Source: Symbiodinium natans
Lineage: Eukaryota > Sar > Dinophyceae > Suessiales > Symbiodiniaceae
Direction of reading: 5' to 3'
Length of the DNA stretch: 62,500 nucleotides
Assembly: GCA_905221605.1 (NCBI GenBank)
Contig: CAJNDS010002719.1
Location: 122,562 to 185,061, forward strand
Positions 50,457 to 62,040 of the stretch are shown here, one piece after another (the first letter of the stretch is position 1; each line of letters starts with the position of its first letter). The notes under the pieces were generated by a model. That model was not told where the DNA came from and made no database searches. It was given only the letters and a program-made list of their open reading frames with translations. Position numbers and translations under genes: made by a program.

Positions 50457-50549
50457 CCCTGCAGCCGAAGAGCAGGGCGTTGAAGGCCACGAGGCTTGGA
50501 AGCTGCGCTCGGAGCAACGCCAGGGCCGTCTCCCACGACTCAGAGCAGC
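50457..50549 (-). CDS. Pentatricopeptide-repeat-like exon (partial)
   Basis: Acceptor CCTCCAG|GC, then CSESWETALALLRAQLPSLV and AFNALLFGC; donor at GGG|GTTTAGGG, the telomeric array edge. SWExALxLL...P-x-LVAFNALLxxC is the dinoflagellate PPR pattern (W-xx-AL-x-LL, then FNA-xxx-xC). PPR proteins bind organelle RNA. The island 49565-49650 (GGATWARALGLVALAG) may be a further exon of the same gene. Only one repeat is visible. Confidence 0.5.
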
Positions 50550-50579
50550 CTGGAGGGGGAGGGGTGTGTAGGGTTTAGG

Positions 50580-50720
50580 GTTCAGGGTTTAAGGCTAGGG
50601 TTTAGGGTTTAGGGCTAGGGTTTAGGGTTTAGGGTTTAGGGTTTAGGGTTTAGGGTTTAGGGTTTAGGGTTTAGGGTTTAGGGTTTAGGGTTTAGGGTTT
50701 AGGGTTTAGGGTTTAGGGTG
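50580..50720. repeat. Interstitial telomeric array (TTTAGGG), about 18 units
   Basis: Starts degenerate, then 14 perfect units. Confidence 0.95.
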
Positions 50721-51056
50721 TATCAAAAAGGTTTCATAAGGCCTGGGGCTTAGGGTTTACAAGGCTTAGGGTTTATAGGGTTTCGGGTCTCGGGTTGTAG
50801 GGTTAGGGGGTTTAGGTTGTAGGGTCTTAGCAGTCCGTGTGTTGGATGCTTCGAGTTTCGGGGTCTGGGAGTCTGAGGCAGGACAAGGTGTCGGGTGCTT
50901 TTGCACTGGTTGGTTGGCTGTTCTCGGGGTTTAAGGGGTTTGGGGGGTTTAGGGGTTGAGGGGTTGAGGGGTTGAGGGGTTGGGTCTTGCACGGCCTTGT
51001 TTTCAAAGTTCGGCACTGAACCCGACACCTTTCGCTAACCCTAAGCCAAACATCCT

Positions 51057-51170
51057 AGGTTGCCCACCTAGGATTCAAAAGGGTGCCCTGATGTTTTGCT
51101 TCGAGGGGTTTTCTAAGGGAACCTAAACACCCAAAAATGAAAAACAAGGGCACTACGGGGCATCCGAGCA
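51057..51170. mobile_element. Palindromic element, family E copy 2
   Basis: AGGTTGCCCACCTAGGATTC, GGGTGCCCTG, TTCTAAGGGAACCTAA and GGGGCATCCGAGC as in 1941-2062. Confidence 0.5.
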
Positions 51171-51428
51171 TCCAGAAGACACAGGAGAAGCCTGGCCAAA
51201 CCAGGGTTTAGGGTTGAGGGCTTAGGGCACCTTGCAAAGTTACAAGCCCAAAGCCCCGCCCCGAAACCCTTAAGGGCTTAGTGTTTAGGGCCGGGCTGAG
51301 AACTGCAGAACTGCAGGTCCTATACCAAGATCGTGCAAACCAGAGACTCTAAACCACAACTTGTTTTAAGTCCGAGGCCTGAGGCCCTGTCAGGTGCGCA
51401 CATGTACACGCTTCACACGTCCTTTGGG

Positions 51429-51562
51429 ACTAATCTCCTCCCCCTGATGTTAAACCCCCCCTACTCCCTAATATTAAATACCCCCATTATGGTTGTATTA
51501 GAGTATATTGGGGGTTTTAAATACTAGGGGGGTAGGGGAGGTTTGATATTAGGGGAGAAGAT
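51429..51562. mobile_element. MITE-like element, family J copy 2
   Basis: AATCTCCTCCCCCTGATGTT ... TTGATATTAGGGGAGAAGATT with TTAAATACCCCCATTATGG core. Confidence 0.65.
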
Positions 51563-52018
51563 TCTCCAAGTTGGATTACCTTTCCTTGGGGCCAGAGCCG
51601 CTCGTTTAGTTCTTGGACGTCGGCTGCTTGCATTCGCCCAGATCTTTGGGAAACTCGACCGCCCCAAGCTCTCAAGCAGTTCGCCCGGAAAGCAGCTCAT
51701 GATGATCAAGTGCGACTCATGTCAGTTGCAACGCCTATGAACCAACAATGCGCCACTCTGTGAACTTGTCGGAATGCACACCCCAGGCAGCACGACTTGG
51801 TATAGGTGTCGGAAGAATTACGAATAGTATTTCCTTTGTGGTCCTTTTATAATATAATACTAGCATAAGCCCCCAAATCCCTGTTCGGATTCTTAAGGCC
51901 CTACAGTTGGAGATCTTAGGAGGTCTTTGAAGAACCCCCAAACACAGCAGAGAACTCCTGAGTTAGCGAAGGAAGCCTTGGGCTCACGCTGAGGCCTTTG
52001 CGAAACTCTCAACTCCCC

Positions 52019-52144
52019 TAAACCCTAAACCCTAAACCCTAAACCCTAAACCCTAAACCCTAGACCCTAGACCCTAAACCCTAAACCCTAAACTCTAACC
52101 CTACACCCTAAACCCTAAACCCTAAACCCTAAACCCTAAACCCT
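52019..52144. repeat. Interstitial telomeric array (CCCTAAA), about 17 units
   Basis: Near-perfect with CCCTAGA variants. Confidence 0.95.
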
Positions 52145-52230
52145 CCGGCCCCGAGGCCCCCGCAAGCAACGGCGGCACCGACGTGGGGCGCGGAAACAGG
52201 GAGCCGCCGGATGCCTCACATGATCCCAAA

Positions 52231-52287
52231 TTTAGGGTTTAGGGTTTAGGGTTTAGGGTTTAGGGTTTAGGGTTTAGGGTTTAGGGC
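52231..52287. repeat. Interstitial telomeric array (TTTAGGG), about 8 units
   Basis: Opposite orientation to the array 90 bp to the left. Confidence 0.95.
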
Positions 52288-52355
52288 AACAGGGGACCGC
52301 TGGGCCACCAAGTTTGAGGAAGATACCACCTTGCTGGGGCTGCCTTCTGCTGAGC

Positions 52356-52555
52356 TGAGGTCTAAGAAAGGTGTGCGCGAGCAATTTATACATATAGGTA
52401 TATACATATGATATCATACATTTGCAGACTCAGATTATTCTTATCTAATTATGTATGAGGTCTAAGAAATGTGTGCGCGATTTATATACATATATATATA
52501 TATATATTATTTATATGATCTTATATATGCAGATTGTTCTTATCTAATTATGTAT
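52356..52555. repeat. Tandem duplication of a 100-bp AT-rich unit
   Basis: Both copies run from TGAGGTCTAAGAAA-GTGTGCGCGA through a TATA-rich middle to TTCTTATCTAATTATGTAT. Confidence 0.8.
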
Positions 52556-53145
52556 TTAAGGGAGTTATGAGGATCTCCAAAGCAGACAGCGGGAAGAAGC
52601 AGGGTTTAGGGCTTGCAGGTTTCGGGAAGAAAGAAACGCTGCAACTTCGGAAGCTCACCTCCTTGAAATACCTCAAAGAGACACGAGGGTTTTGAGTTTA
52701 GGGTTTAGAGTTGAGGGTTTGAGGAACCCTAAACCCTACCCCGCGGATCCTTGATGTGTCCTGGCTGCCGGCGCCCTGCTGCAAGCCCCTGAAGAAGCTG
52801 AAGCGCCGAGTGCCGCAAAACTTTAAAGCATCAACCCCGATAGGCCCGAAGCTCTAAACCCTCAGCCCTCAACCCGAAGCTTTCAACCCTAAACCCTGAA
52901 CTCAGGGAAATAGGTTTAGGGTTTAGGGCTTAGGGTTTAGGGTTTAGGGTTTAGGGTTTAGGGTTTAGGGTTGTGCCAAGGTGCGGCTGTGGCGCAGCAC
53001 TGCCAGAGCCCGGCTCCTCGGGTGGGGGACATCGGATTCCCCCCCCCCCCGCCTGGGGCTGGGACTCGAACAAGCTACGGTTTAGGGTTTAGGGTTTAGG
53101 GTTTAGGGTTTAGGGTTTAGGGTTTAAGGTTTAGGGTTTAGGCTT

Positions 53146-53259
53146 CTTGGTAGCCCAGCAACCACATTATCATGAGGGCATCCTTTTTTGGGGGTTGGCT
53201 ACTTTATAAGGGAACCCATAACCAAACAAACGGGTAGAGGGTACCACTGGGCTACCAAG
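53146..53259. mobile_element. MITE-like element, family A copy 3
   Basis: CTTGGTAGCCCAGCAACCAC ... CCACTGGGCTACCAAG. Confidence 0.85.
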
Positions 53260-53361
53260 GATTTCAAGGGCAGGAGCTTGGCTAGGCAGAGCGAGTTGCC
53301 ATGAGGCGCGCTGCCGTTGAAGAGAGAAGAGGGCAGCGCCTTCGCGCGAAAGGGCCGTTTG

Positions 53362-53433
53362 GGGTTTAGGGTTTAGGGTTTAGGGTTTAGGGTTTAGGGT
53401 TTAGGGTTTAGGGTTTAGGGTTTAGGGTTTAGG
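53362..53433. repeat. Interstitial telomeric array (TTTAGGG), about 10 units
   Basis: Perfect heptamers. Confidence 0.95.
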
Positions 53434-53607
53434 CGTGTTAGGGTTCCGAACGATGCGGGGTTGACCTGGATTCTGGCCCTTGTGTAGTCTGCAGTCGGGT
53501 GTGCCAAAAGGGGCCCCAGTCGATTCAGAGCATGTCTCACGACCGGCTCTTGGGACGGGTCACAGCCCAAAACTACCCGTAAGGCATACTAGGTGGTTTG
53601 GGGTTTG

Positions 53608-53710
53608 CCTAAAACTCTCTTTGCCCACAGTTTTATGGGTTCTAGCCACTAATCAAGGGGTAGTTGCTACTGAACTGGAAGGAAATCATAAAAATTATTA
53701 GAGTCCCAGG
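53608..53710. mobile_element. MITE-like element, family G copy 4
   Basis: CCTAAAACTCTCTTTGCCCAC ... GAGTCCCAGG. Confidence 0.5.
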
Positions 53711-55330
53711 CAGGGGCTTATGGTTCAGGGTTTAGAGTGTTGGGTGGTGTGGGGGTGGTGTTGGGTGGTGTAGGGAGAGTTGACAGAGCGGGTGGGGGGG
53801 GGAGGGGGTGGATGCTATCGCCTTTGCATGCCTTCCAGCCAGGCCACACAAACCACAAAATCCCCTCGACCCGTTAATCCCTTACACCTAACCCCTAAAC
53901 CCTAAACCCTAAACCCTAAACCCTAAACCCTAAGCCTCTTTTCGGGAGCACCTGCAACCACTGTGTTGGGTGGCAGGGCAGCAGCTTGCAGCGTGCTGAC
54001 CTGGACAACTGACGTGGCTGGGGCTTGAGGCCTGGGGGCTTCGGACTGAGGGGAGGAGGCTGAGGGCTTAGGGCTCAGAGGGTTTAGGGATTAGGGTGTA
54101 GGGAATAAGGGTTTGAGGGTTTAAGGGCTTAAGGGCTTAAGGGTTTCAGGGTTTAAGGGTTTCAGGGTTTTAAGGGTTTAGAAGAATCCGACCCTCCTGT
54201 GACCTCTGCAGCATGACTCGGCGACAGACTCTGGAGGCTGAAGCCTGGAAGCGCCAGGCCCCCAACCTTAAAACCCTAACACCCTAAATTCCTCTACACC
54301 CTACAACCCTAGAACCCTAAACCCCTAAAACTCTAAAACTCTAAAACCCTAAAACCCCTAAAACCCTGAAACCCCTAAACCCCTAAAACCCCCAAACCCT
54401 AAAACCCCCAACCCTGAACCGGACCCCCCCCCCCCCCCTGAAAAGGAATGTTCCCAAGCCATCGCCGGGAAGACGCTGTGCAGGGCCTGATCCCATTCCT
54501 GCGCATGCTGGCAGGTGAGGGCTGAGAGGCTTCTGAATCCCTGAGGGTTTAGGGTTTAGGGTTTAGAGTTTAGGGTTTAGGGTTTATAAGTTTTAGGGAT
54601 TAAAAGGTATAGGGTTTTAGGGTTTATGGGGTTTAGGGTTTCGGGTTTAGCGTTTAGGGCGGATTTGGGGCTCTAAATTCCAGAACCTCCCAGGTGCCTG
54701 GGATGAAGCCTTCATGAGAGGCTACACACACGGGCCGCAACTCCTAAACCCTAAACCCTAAACCGGTACCAGCGCTTGGTGGGGCCCAAATGAACTCAAT
54801 TGCAGCTCCGAACCCTGCAGCCAGAAAAGCTTATCCCCAAAGGCAGTCTTAAGAGCACTGCCTTTAAAACCCCAAAGCCTACTACCTATTTGAGGCAGGC
54901 TCTTGTTCTAGAAGCCCTTCTCGGGCTCCTAGATAACCTACCACAAGAAAAGTTTGGGTTCGCAAGGAACGTAGCACGCCTACGCCCCCCAAACTCCCAA
55001 CTCCTAAGGCCCCTCGGCTCGGATCTCTGTGTTCAAGGGGGTTACCCTGAACCCCACATCCTAAACAACATTTACAAGGTCCTGAGAAAGTGTGGTCCAA
55101 GGAGGTCGGTCGTCTCTCTTGAGCTGAGCCCCCCCACCCCACCCCCCCACCCCCTCTGCCGGCCCATAAGAACCCGAAGGATTACAAAAGCGTCAAGCCC
55201 GGGCTAAAGGTACAGCACCCTAAGCCCTAAGCCCTAAGCCCCAAAGCCCTAGAGCCCGAAACCCTCCACCCAAATCCGCCTGGGCTTTTCATCTCCCCCA
55301 ACCCCTGAGACCGGGTTTGGCTATGGAATA

Positions 55331-55432
55331 TGGGGGTTTACGACATTAATAGGGGTACCTTGTCCTTATGATAAGGGATCCTAAAATTTTGGGGGTCTCT
55401 ACTAGGGGCCCCTTACTATCGTAAACCCCCAA
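55331..55432. mobile_element. MITE-like element, family N copy 2
   Basis: TGGGGGTTTACGACATTAAT ... ACTATCGTAAACCCCCA inverted ends; right end abuts the exon at 55434. Confidence 0.75.
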
Positions 55433-55433
55433 C

Positions 55434-55545
55434 ATTGCTTCTAGGTTAGCTTGTTCTCTGAGGTCCTGAATCTTGGCGTAGGAGTTGGTGACGCATCCGG
55501 CAGAGACCATGGAAGCCTCCGCATTGCGTTGAGGGTTCACGCGCC
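55434..55545 (-). CDS. Candidate exon with MITE-edge donor
   Basis: Acceptor TTTTAG|GG; frame RVNPQRNAEASMVSAGCVTN then SYAKIQDLREQANLEA and two bases; donor AAT|GTTGGGGG is the first base of the family N element. Helical, no domain recognised; partner exons not established. Confidence 0.45.
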
Positions 55546-55639
55546 CTAAAAATCCCAGATGCCCAAACCCTATGGGGTTTAGCGTTAAGGGTTTAGGGTT
55601 TAGGGTTTCGGGTTTAGGGAGCCCTAAACCATGCACCCC

Positions 55640-55755
55640 AAAACCCTAAACTGCAGCACTGGACGACGCAGATGCTGATGGCTTGCTTCCAGTGATGCTC
55701 TCCTGAATCCCGAGTTCCTCGGTCGGTGGAGCTCTCCGGAACCGATGGCCATACT
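55640..55755 (-). CDS. Candidate exon, unassigned
   Basis: Minus frame EYGHRFRRAPPTEELGIQES then ITGSKPSASASSSAA; possible donor GCA|GTTTAGGG. Its phase does not match 55434-55545, so it may belong elsewhere. Confidence 0.3.
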
Positions 55756-55770
55756 CAATTGACCTAACAC

Positions 55771-55875
55771 TACAAGGAGGGGCCCTCTTACTCTACTAAA
55801 GGGACTTATAACCTAATTTAGGATCCTTATAATCCTTCTAACTCTACTTACAACTAGGGGGGCCCCTCCCTTGTA
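55771..55875. mobile_element. MITE-like element, family C copy 6
   Basis: CTACAAGGAGGGGCCCTCTTAC ... CTAGGGGGGCCCCTCCCTTGTA. Confidence 0.8.
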
Positions 55876-55949
55876 AGGCATCGTATCCACTGATGGTTCC
55901 CCACCTACTTGGTCTGGAAGAAGGCGCTAGCATGCATAGCCGAGGGTGA

Positions 55950-56109
55950 TCTAGACCAAGAGTAACCCGGGAATAACAACGGTACCCTTAGTGGTGAAAG
56001 CAGGGGCTTAATTATACGGGAACCGCAACCCTGAAAAGTACTAAACCCTAAACCCCAAACCCCAAACCTAAACCTAACAAAAGGAATCAGGGCGTACTCT
56101 GGGTCCTAG
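55950..56109. mobile_element. Family D copy 6 with a telomeric insert and AAAAG duplication
   Basis: CTAGACCAAGAGTAACC ... GCGTACTCTGGGTCCTAG, split at 56039-56078 by a 40-bp CCCTAAA/CCCCAAA tract. AAAAG occurs at 56034-56038 and again at 56079-56083; intact copies have it once. Confidence 0.75.
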
Positions 56110-56491
56110 TGATGGATTGCTGCATCGCGCGATACGCGCGATCTGAAACTTCTGCAACGCCGCCGCTGAAGAGGCGAGGCCCAAGAACGGGCCAACCCAT
56201 GCAGTTCCCTAAACCCTAAACACTAAACCCTAAGCCCTAAACCCTAAACCCTAAACCCTAAACCCAGAACTGTCAATTTTCGTGACTTCCACCATCACAG
56301 CCTTCCTCAGCAGGGGCCTGCAACCAAACTTCGAAGCCACGAGAGCACTAAAACCGCACAAAGCTCTTGAAGCCCAAACCCTAAACAACCCTAAACTCTA
56401 AACCCTAAACGCTAAAGCCTAAACCCTAAATCCTAGCCCTACACCCTAAACCCCCCCGAAGCCCTCCCAAACAAGTGCAGTGTCAGGACTT

Positions 56492-56590
56492 GCTTAGGGT
56501 TTAGGGTTTAGGGTTTAGGGTTTAGGGTTTAGGGTTTAGGGTTTAGGGTTTAGGGTTTAGGGTTTAGGGTTCAGGGTTCAGGGTTCAGGG
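56492..56590. repeat. Interstitial telomeric array (TTTAGGG), about 14 units
   Basis: Perfect then TTCAGGG variants. Confidence 0.95.
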
Positions 56591-56782
56591 TTTAGGGTGT
56601 AGGGGCATGAGAGAAGCCTTCACTTCAAGCTGCGATGACGGATCAACCTTCGACAGGAACCAAGCTCGCCTCATGACCGTTGCAGGGTGGCTTGTAGGGT
56701 TTGGGGTTCAGGGCTTATCCCCCCTACGTCCCAAACCCTAACCCCCAAGTAAACCCTTAACTCCCTCCTCCCTCTTGTGGAA

Positions 56783-56850
56783 ACCCTAAACCCTAAACCC
56801 TAAACCCTAAACCCTAAACCCTAAACCCTAAACCCTAAACCCTAAACCCT
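56783..56850. repeat. Interstitial telomeric array (CCCTAAA), about 10 units
   Basis: Perfect heptamers, opposite orientation to 56492-56590. Confidence 0.95.
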
Positions 56851-57966
56851 GGCCTCCAAACTCCTCCATTGCAGCTCACGGAGGAGCTTCGACGTGGTCT
56901 CCCAGGGGGCGTCGCCGGCAAAGGCGGTGTTGTAGCTGCAGGTGTCCTGTCTTGGGGCTTATAGGGTTTAGGGTTTAGGGTTTAGGGTTTAGGGCTTAGG
57001 GATTGGGGTTTAGGGTTATGGGCTTATAGAACTTTAGGGCATAAAGGGTTTATAGCTTTAAATTCTTTTTGGGGCTTGGAACTGAACAAGGCGTATAGAA
57101 CTTCAGGGTATAGTTATGTAGTGTTTATAGGGTTTAGAACTTTAGACGTTTTTTAGGGCTTATAGAACTTTAAAACTTGTGTAGGTGTTATAGGGATTAC
57201 AGCTTTAGGACTTCTTTTGGTTTAGATCCTGAGGGCTCGTAATTCTAGGGCTTTTGTAGGTACAGGTAGGGCTGACTTGCTGACTTTCTTGGCAGCTTCG
57301 TGGTCCTAGGGCTGAAGGTTTAGGGTTTGAGGTATTTAAGGTGACAATTTTAAGGTCTGGGGTTTACAGGATCGTTTTTGTGGAGAACTGGGGGGGAGGG
57401 GGGGGGGGGGTAGTGTTTAGGGCTAATAGGGTGTATAAAATTCACAGAATGATTCAGATTCATAGGGCTTGCAGTAGCGACTTTGTCATAGCCCTTTCAG
57501 GCAGGTTTCCTCCCATGCCGCCAACACCCTTCTGCGAACCCTATAAAACCTTACAAAGCCTGTAGTGCCTGCAAACCCTGCTGACCCTGTTTACCTGTAA
57601 ACTTGAACCCCACAAACCCTGTAAACCCTAAACCCAAAAACCCCTAAACTCCCTAAGCCCCCTAAACCCCATATCCCCTAACCCCCCCCCCCCCCCCCAA
57701 AAAAAAAAAAGTCATAAACCCTAAACCCCATAAAACACTACAACCCCCAACCCTAAACCCGATAAATCCACCAAAGCATCAACCGAAAACCCCACCCCCT
57801 AAAACCTGAACATCGTCACACTATAGACCATCAACCCTGCACCCTACACCCTAAACCCTAAACCCTACACCCCCAACCCATCCAAAACCCTCCCATGAGA
57901 GCTCGCCAAACTCCGCCGGAGCGTCCAGCCGAAGCGCGCCGCTTCGGAAGCAGCTTAGCAACTCTC

Positions 57967-58105
57967 CAGCTCCAGCCTGGGGTTTAGGGTTAGTAGGGTT
58001 AGTAGGGTTAGTAGGGTTAGTAGGGTTAGTAGGGTTAGTAGGGTTAGTAGGGTTAGTAGGGTTAGTAGGGTTAGTAGGGTTAGTAGGGTTTGTAGGGTTT
58101 TAGGG
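57967..58105. repeat. Telomere-variant 9-mer array (GGGTTAGTA)
   Basis: About 12 perfect GGGTTAGTA units, then TTTAGGG units. Confidence 0.95.
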
Positions 58106-61100
58106 TTTAGGGTTTAGGGTCGAGGGTTTCGGGCTTAGGGTCGAGGGTTTAGGGTTTAGGTTTTAGGGGCCAGGGTTTCTTAGAATGTTAACAGCAAACA
58201 TGGGCACCACTCTGCGTCTGTGAGAGAGCCTGACGGAGGAGCCTCAGAAGCCTAAGGAAACTGCTCCAGGCAGAGGCCCGACCAAACGTGCGCTGTGTTT
58301 TGTTTGTTTCTCCTCTTAGGGGCTGAATACCCTAGCCCCCAAAAGGATTAACCGTTAATTTCATACATAGTAGCATTCTATAGAGCCAAGAATGCTAAAG
58401 GTTACCTATCCAGTCCCTAAGTTCTGGGGCGTTAATGACTCTTCGTTGTCGTGAGCAACTTCGGGAGCTTCAGACCCCTTGAAACCAATGATCCAAATCC
58501 CAAACACCAGGGTTTAGGGTTTAGGGTTTAGGGTTTAGGGTTTAGGGCTTAGGGTCACACACACACACCAGAAAGGAATCAAGAGGGTGCCCTGTTGTTG
58601 GTGAAAGAGGTTTATGAGGGAAACCTGAAACCTTAACCCCTAAACTCAAGCGATTTCTGGTAGAACCCACCTCCACCTCTGGAAACAGCCCTGGCCGAGT
58701 GGCCCATAGGTGGCTCTTTACTGCAGCGTTCAGGAGGGCGTTGCACCTTCTTCAAGAAACGGTGGGTGTAGCGGTGTAGCGTTTGCAGTTTCGGATTTCC
58801 TTGTTTTTTGTGTCGTGGAAGTCGGCGAAGCTTAGGAGATTCGTTGGGATAGAAAAGTGGCGGGACTTGGGGGTTTAGGGATTTGGGGTGAGTTGGGCAG
58901 CCTGAAGCGTGCCCCCGCCAGATGCACCCGAAAGCACGCTTTAGGGTGCAGGTTCGCCTGCACCAAAAACTCCTTGCCTCCCAAGTGACCCTGAACCCTA
59001 AACCCCAAACCCTAAACCCTGAACCCTATAAATCCTATTTAAGCACTTGCCTAGGGTCCATGCTGAGGTGCATGGACCAAGTGCACCCAGCCCGGAAACC
59101 TTCAAAACAAGCGAACAAACATAAACAATATCAGGCAAACGTACGTATACTGTGACATACAGTCAGGTGCGCGGCACGTGCATGCGCAAGATCAATACAG
59201 GACATTGACTTCACTTGGCTGCCGAAAGTGCATCGTATCTACAAATACCGAAAAAGGGTACCTAAACCCTAAACCCTAAACCCTAACCGTATATAAAGCC
59301 TCAACCCTAAACCCTAAACCGTAAACCCTAAACCCTAACATCGCGGCAAGTAGCGAAGTGCGAGCTTTCGGGTTGAAATGCCTACGACCACCCCAAGCCC
59401 TATACGCTAAGCCCTGAACCCTATACTGCCCATAGTCACGGGTGGTCTGGGGGTCCCAAGGGAAAGCCCTCAGCCAAAAGATTCGGCCGAGGCGGCCTGA
59501 CGCGAGCGCTTCGCCAGTCGGCGAGCAAGGCGGCAATTTGGTCCGAGCCTGGTTGAGGTTGGGGTTTAGAGTCCTGGGCTGTTAGGGCTTGGGGTCTATC
59601 GGGCTTTTCGGGTTGAGGGTTTGGGGTTTAGGGTTTGGGTTTAGGGTTTGGGTTTAGAGTTTGGGTTTAGAGTTTGGGTTTAGTTTGGGGTCTAAACCCG
59701 AAACCCTGAAGCACGCGAGGGAGGGAGGAGGGACGAGTGAGGAACCCGAGATCCTGTAAAACCCTGACAAGCTCGCAGTCCCCACCACCCAAGCATACCG
59801 ATCTCCGGCCTTGCTACGTTTAGGGTTTAGGGTTTAGGGTTTAGGGCTTAGGGTTTAGGGTTTAGGGTTTAGGCAGAGGGTTTAAAGGCAAGCTTCATAG
59901 CGTTTATAGTGGTTGTAGGGTGTACAGGGTTTAGAAAGGTCGCAGGGTTATAGGGTTTACAGGGCAGGCGTTTTAGGGCATATGGGGTGCAACTGGGGGC
60001 CAGCAAGCCTGAACCCCTGAACACTGAACTTTAAGGCAACCCCTGCACTTCGGTGCGCGACCAGAAATCGTTTAGGGTTGAGGGTTGAGGGTTTGGGGTT
60101 CAGGGTTTAGGGTTCAGGGTTTCGGGGATAGGGTTTGGGAGGGGGCGCCTGTCGGGACTCATGTGTTGCCTTGTACAGATAATTCAAAAGAAAGACACAC
60201 ACACACACATACACACAAAACATGCTTGACATTTATCCGTAGATCCTTTGACAACACATATGCAGTAAGCTCGAGTGCTATCTCCAGAGCTGTCCGTTGT
60301 AAACTACTTGTCAATCAGAATGTCTCAGCAGCTGTGCATCATTAGCAAGTCGTGCGGCTATCGCAGTAGGTGTCGTGAACTGTTCTGATTTTTAGCGATA
60401 AGAATATGTATATGACGATTTGTATGTATATGTTCTGAAAGATGTTGATACATATAGAGAATATGAGAAATATGATTGTGAAAACAACTTACACGACAAT
60501 TACCTCAACCCTGAACCCATGAAGTGGGAGTCTCTCAACATTCACCTGATGAACCTCTCAGGGCCTGCGTCCGGCGCCATGCGGGCCTACCCACACGGCC
60601 GCCATGGCGAGAGGAGGCGCTTCTAACCCACCGAACCCCAAATCTCTCACCCGGGCCCTAAACCCTGAAAGCTAGATCCGTGAAAACCCAAACCCTAAAA
60701 ACCCTGACCCCCGACATTCGATTCACGCAATCGACAGGGCCCTCCACGCTACACGTTATGGGACAGATTGTAACTGGGGGAGCGCATGTGAACCTTGACG
60801 TCCTGACTCATCATGTAGGTCTTGGTGCCGGGAACTGATCCTGTTTAGGGTCTTGGGTTTCGCGGCACTACGAGACATTTATTGTGAGGTGGGCTCCCAC
60901 AGTGTGGGTGTCCCTGTATGGAAAGCAGCAAGGCAAAAAGATGGGGCGTCTGTGCTTCTCTCAGGGAGAGACATGCTGAGCAACTTTTTGTTTGGTTGGT
61001 TTGAGGTGGGGGGGGGTACTTGAGTACAGCGTTCATACTTGACTTTATTTAGGGGTCTCAAGGGGAGCCATAGCTCTCAGAAACTCCAACATGCACGAAG

Positions 61101-61548
61101 CAACAGGACCACCGATTTGCAGAGGCTCAGCTACACTGCCCGAGCTTCGTGCTGAGGGTGTACCGAGCAGAACTTCCTGACTATGATCCTCTAAAACCCA
61201 AGAAACAAGATGTTCAAAACAAAATCACGAGGTCCTTCCTGCTTTACCCAAACCCTGCAACCTTGCACTTGAGGTGGCGAAGACATCTTTGGCTTCAGAG
61301 CGCTTGCCCAAGGATTGGCGATATGAAAAAGATTACGGGGCTCGCTCTAGGGGCCTGTTGAATTAGGGGATTTTGGGGATCTTACATGAGAACTATAAAA
61401 TTAGGGCCGGGATTTAAAGGGGAGAGTCTTAGATATTGTCTCAGGCTTCTTCTCTGACACAACCCTCGCCTCAGCGTACCCTGAAGGGTGTAGGGTTGAG
61501 GGGACCCTTGCCTCAGATCAACCTCCCCGTCAGCTCGCGAAACTTGCC
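58106..61548. other. Stretch without a confident gene
   Basis: Short telomeric tracts of both orientations, CA tract at 60197-60218, AT-rich unique sequence at 60180-60500, and a repeat-poor block 60720-61480. No frame with a recognisable domain or consistent splicing was found. Confidence 0.4.
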
Positions 61549-61645
61549 CTAAACCCTAAACCCTAAACCCTAAACCCTAAACCCTAAACCCTAAACCCTA
61601 AACCCTAAACCCTAAACCCTAAACCCTTTAGGGTTTAGGGTTTAG
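61549..61645. repeat. Head-to-head telomeric arrays (CCCTAAA then TTTAGGG)
   Basis: About 11 CCCTAAA units run directly into TTTAGGG units at 61625, a perfect inverted junction. Confidence 0.95.
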
Positions 61646-61848
61646 GGCCCCGACTCGCGGGCTCTCGGGTTTAGTATTCAGGGTGGGATTCTAGGTAGGT
61701 TAGAAGTAAGCTAGAAGTAGGTTACAAACTTAGGACTGCGGTTCTAAGTACCCACAAACCTCCAAGCAGGGGTTCATGGTCCACTGATGCGGGGAAAATG
61801 CCCGGGAATCCTAGCGTAGCACAGCAATGGCCAGGGATGTTTCCGAAC

Positions 61849-62040
61849 TTATAGGGGGGGCACCTTATTGGGGTCCTTACGATAAGGGAATCGCACTATT
61901 TGGGGGTCGATCCTACCCTTTTGATAGGGGCCCTAATAACTAGAATAGGGTTTGGGGGGGGGGGGGGGGGGGGGGGGGGTTATGATAGTTGTGATAGGGA
62001 CCAGAAGGGAATACGATTAGTAGTTCTTCCGGCCCCTATA
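61849..62040. mobile_element. Family N-like element with poly-G run
   Basis: TTATAGGGGGGGCACCTTATTGGGG, GATAAGGGAATCGC and GGGGCCC as in 55331-55432; contains a long G run at 61946-61979. Confidence 0.4.
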
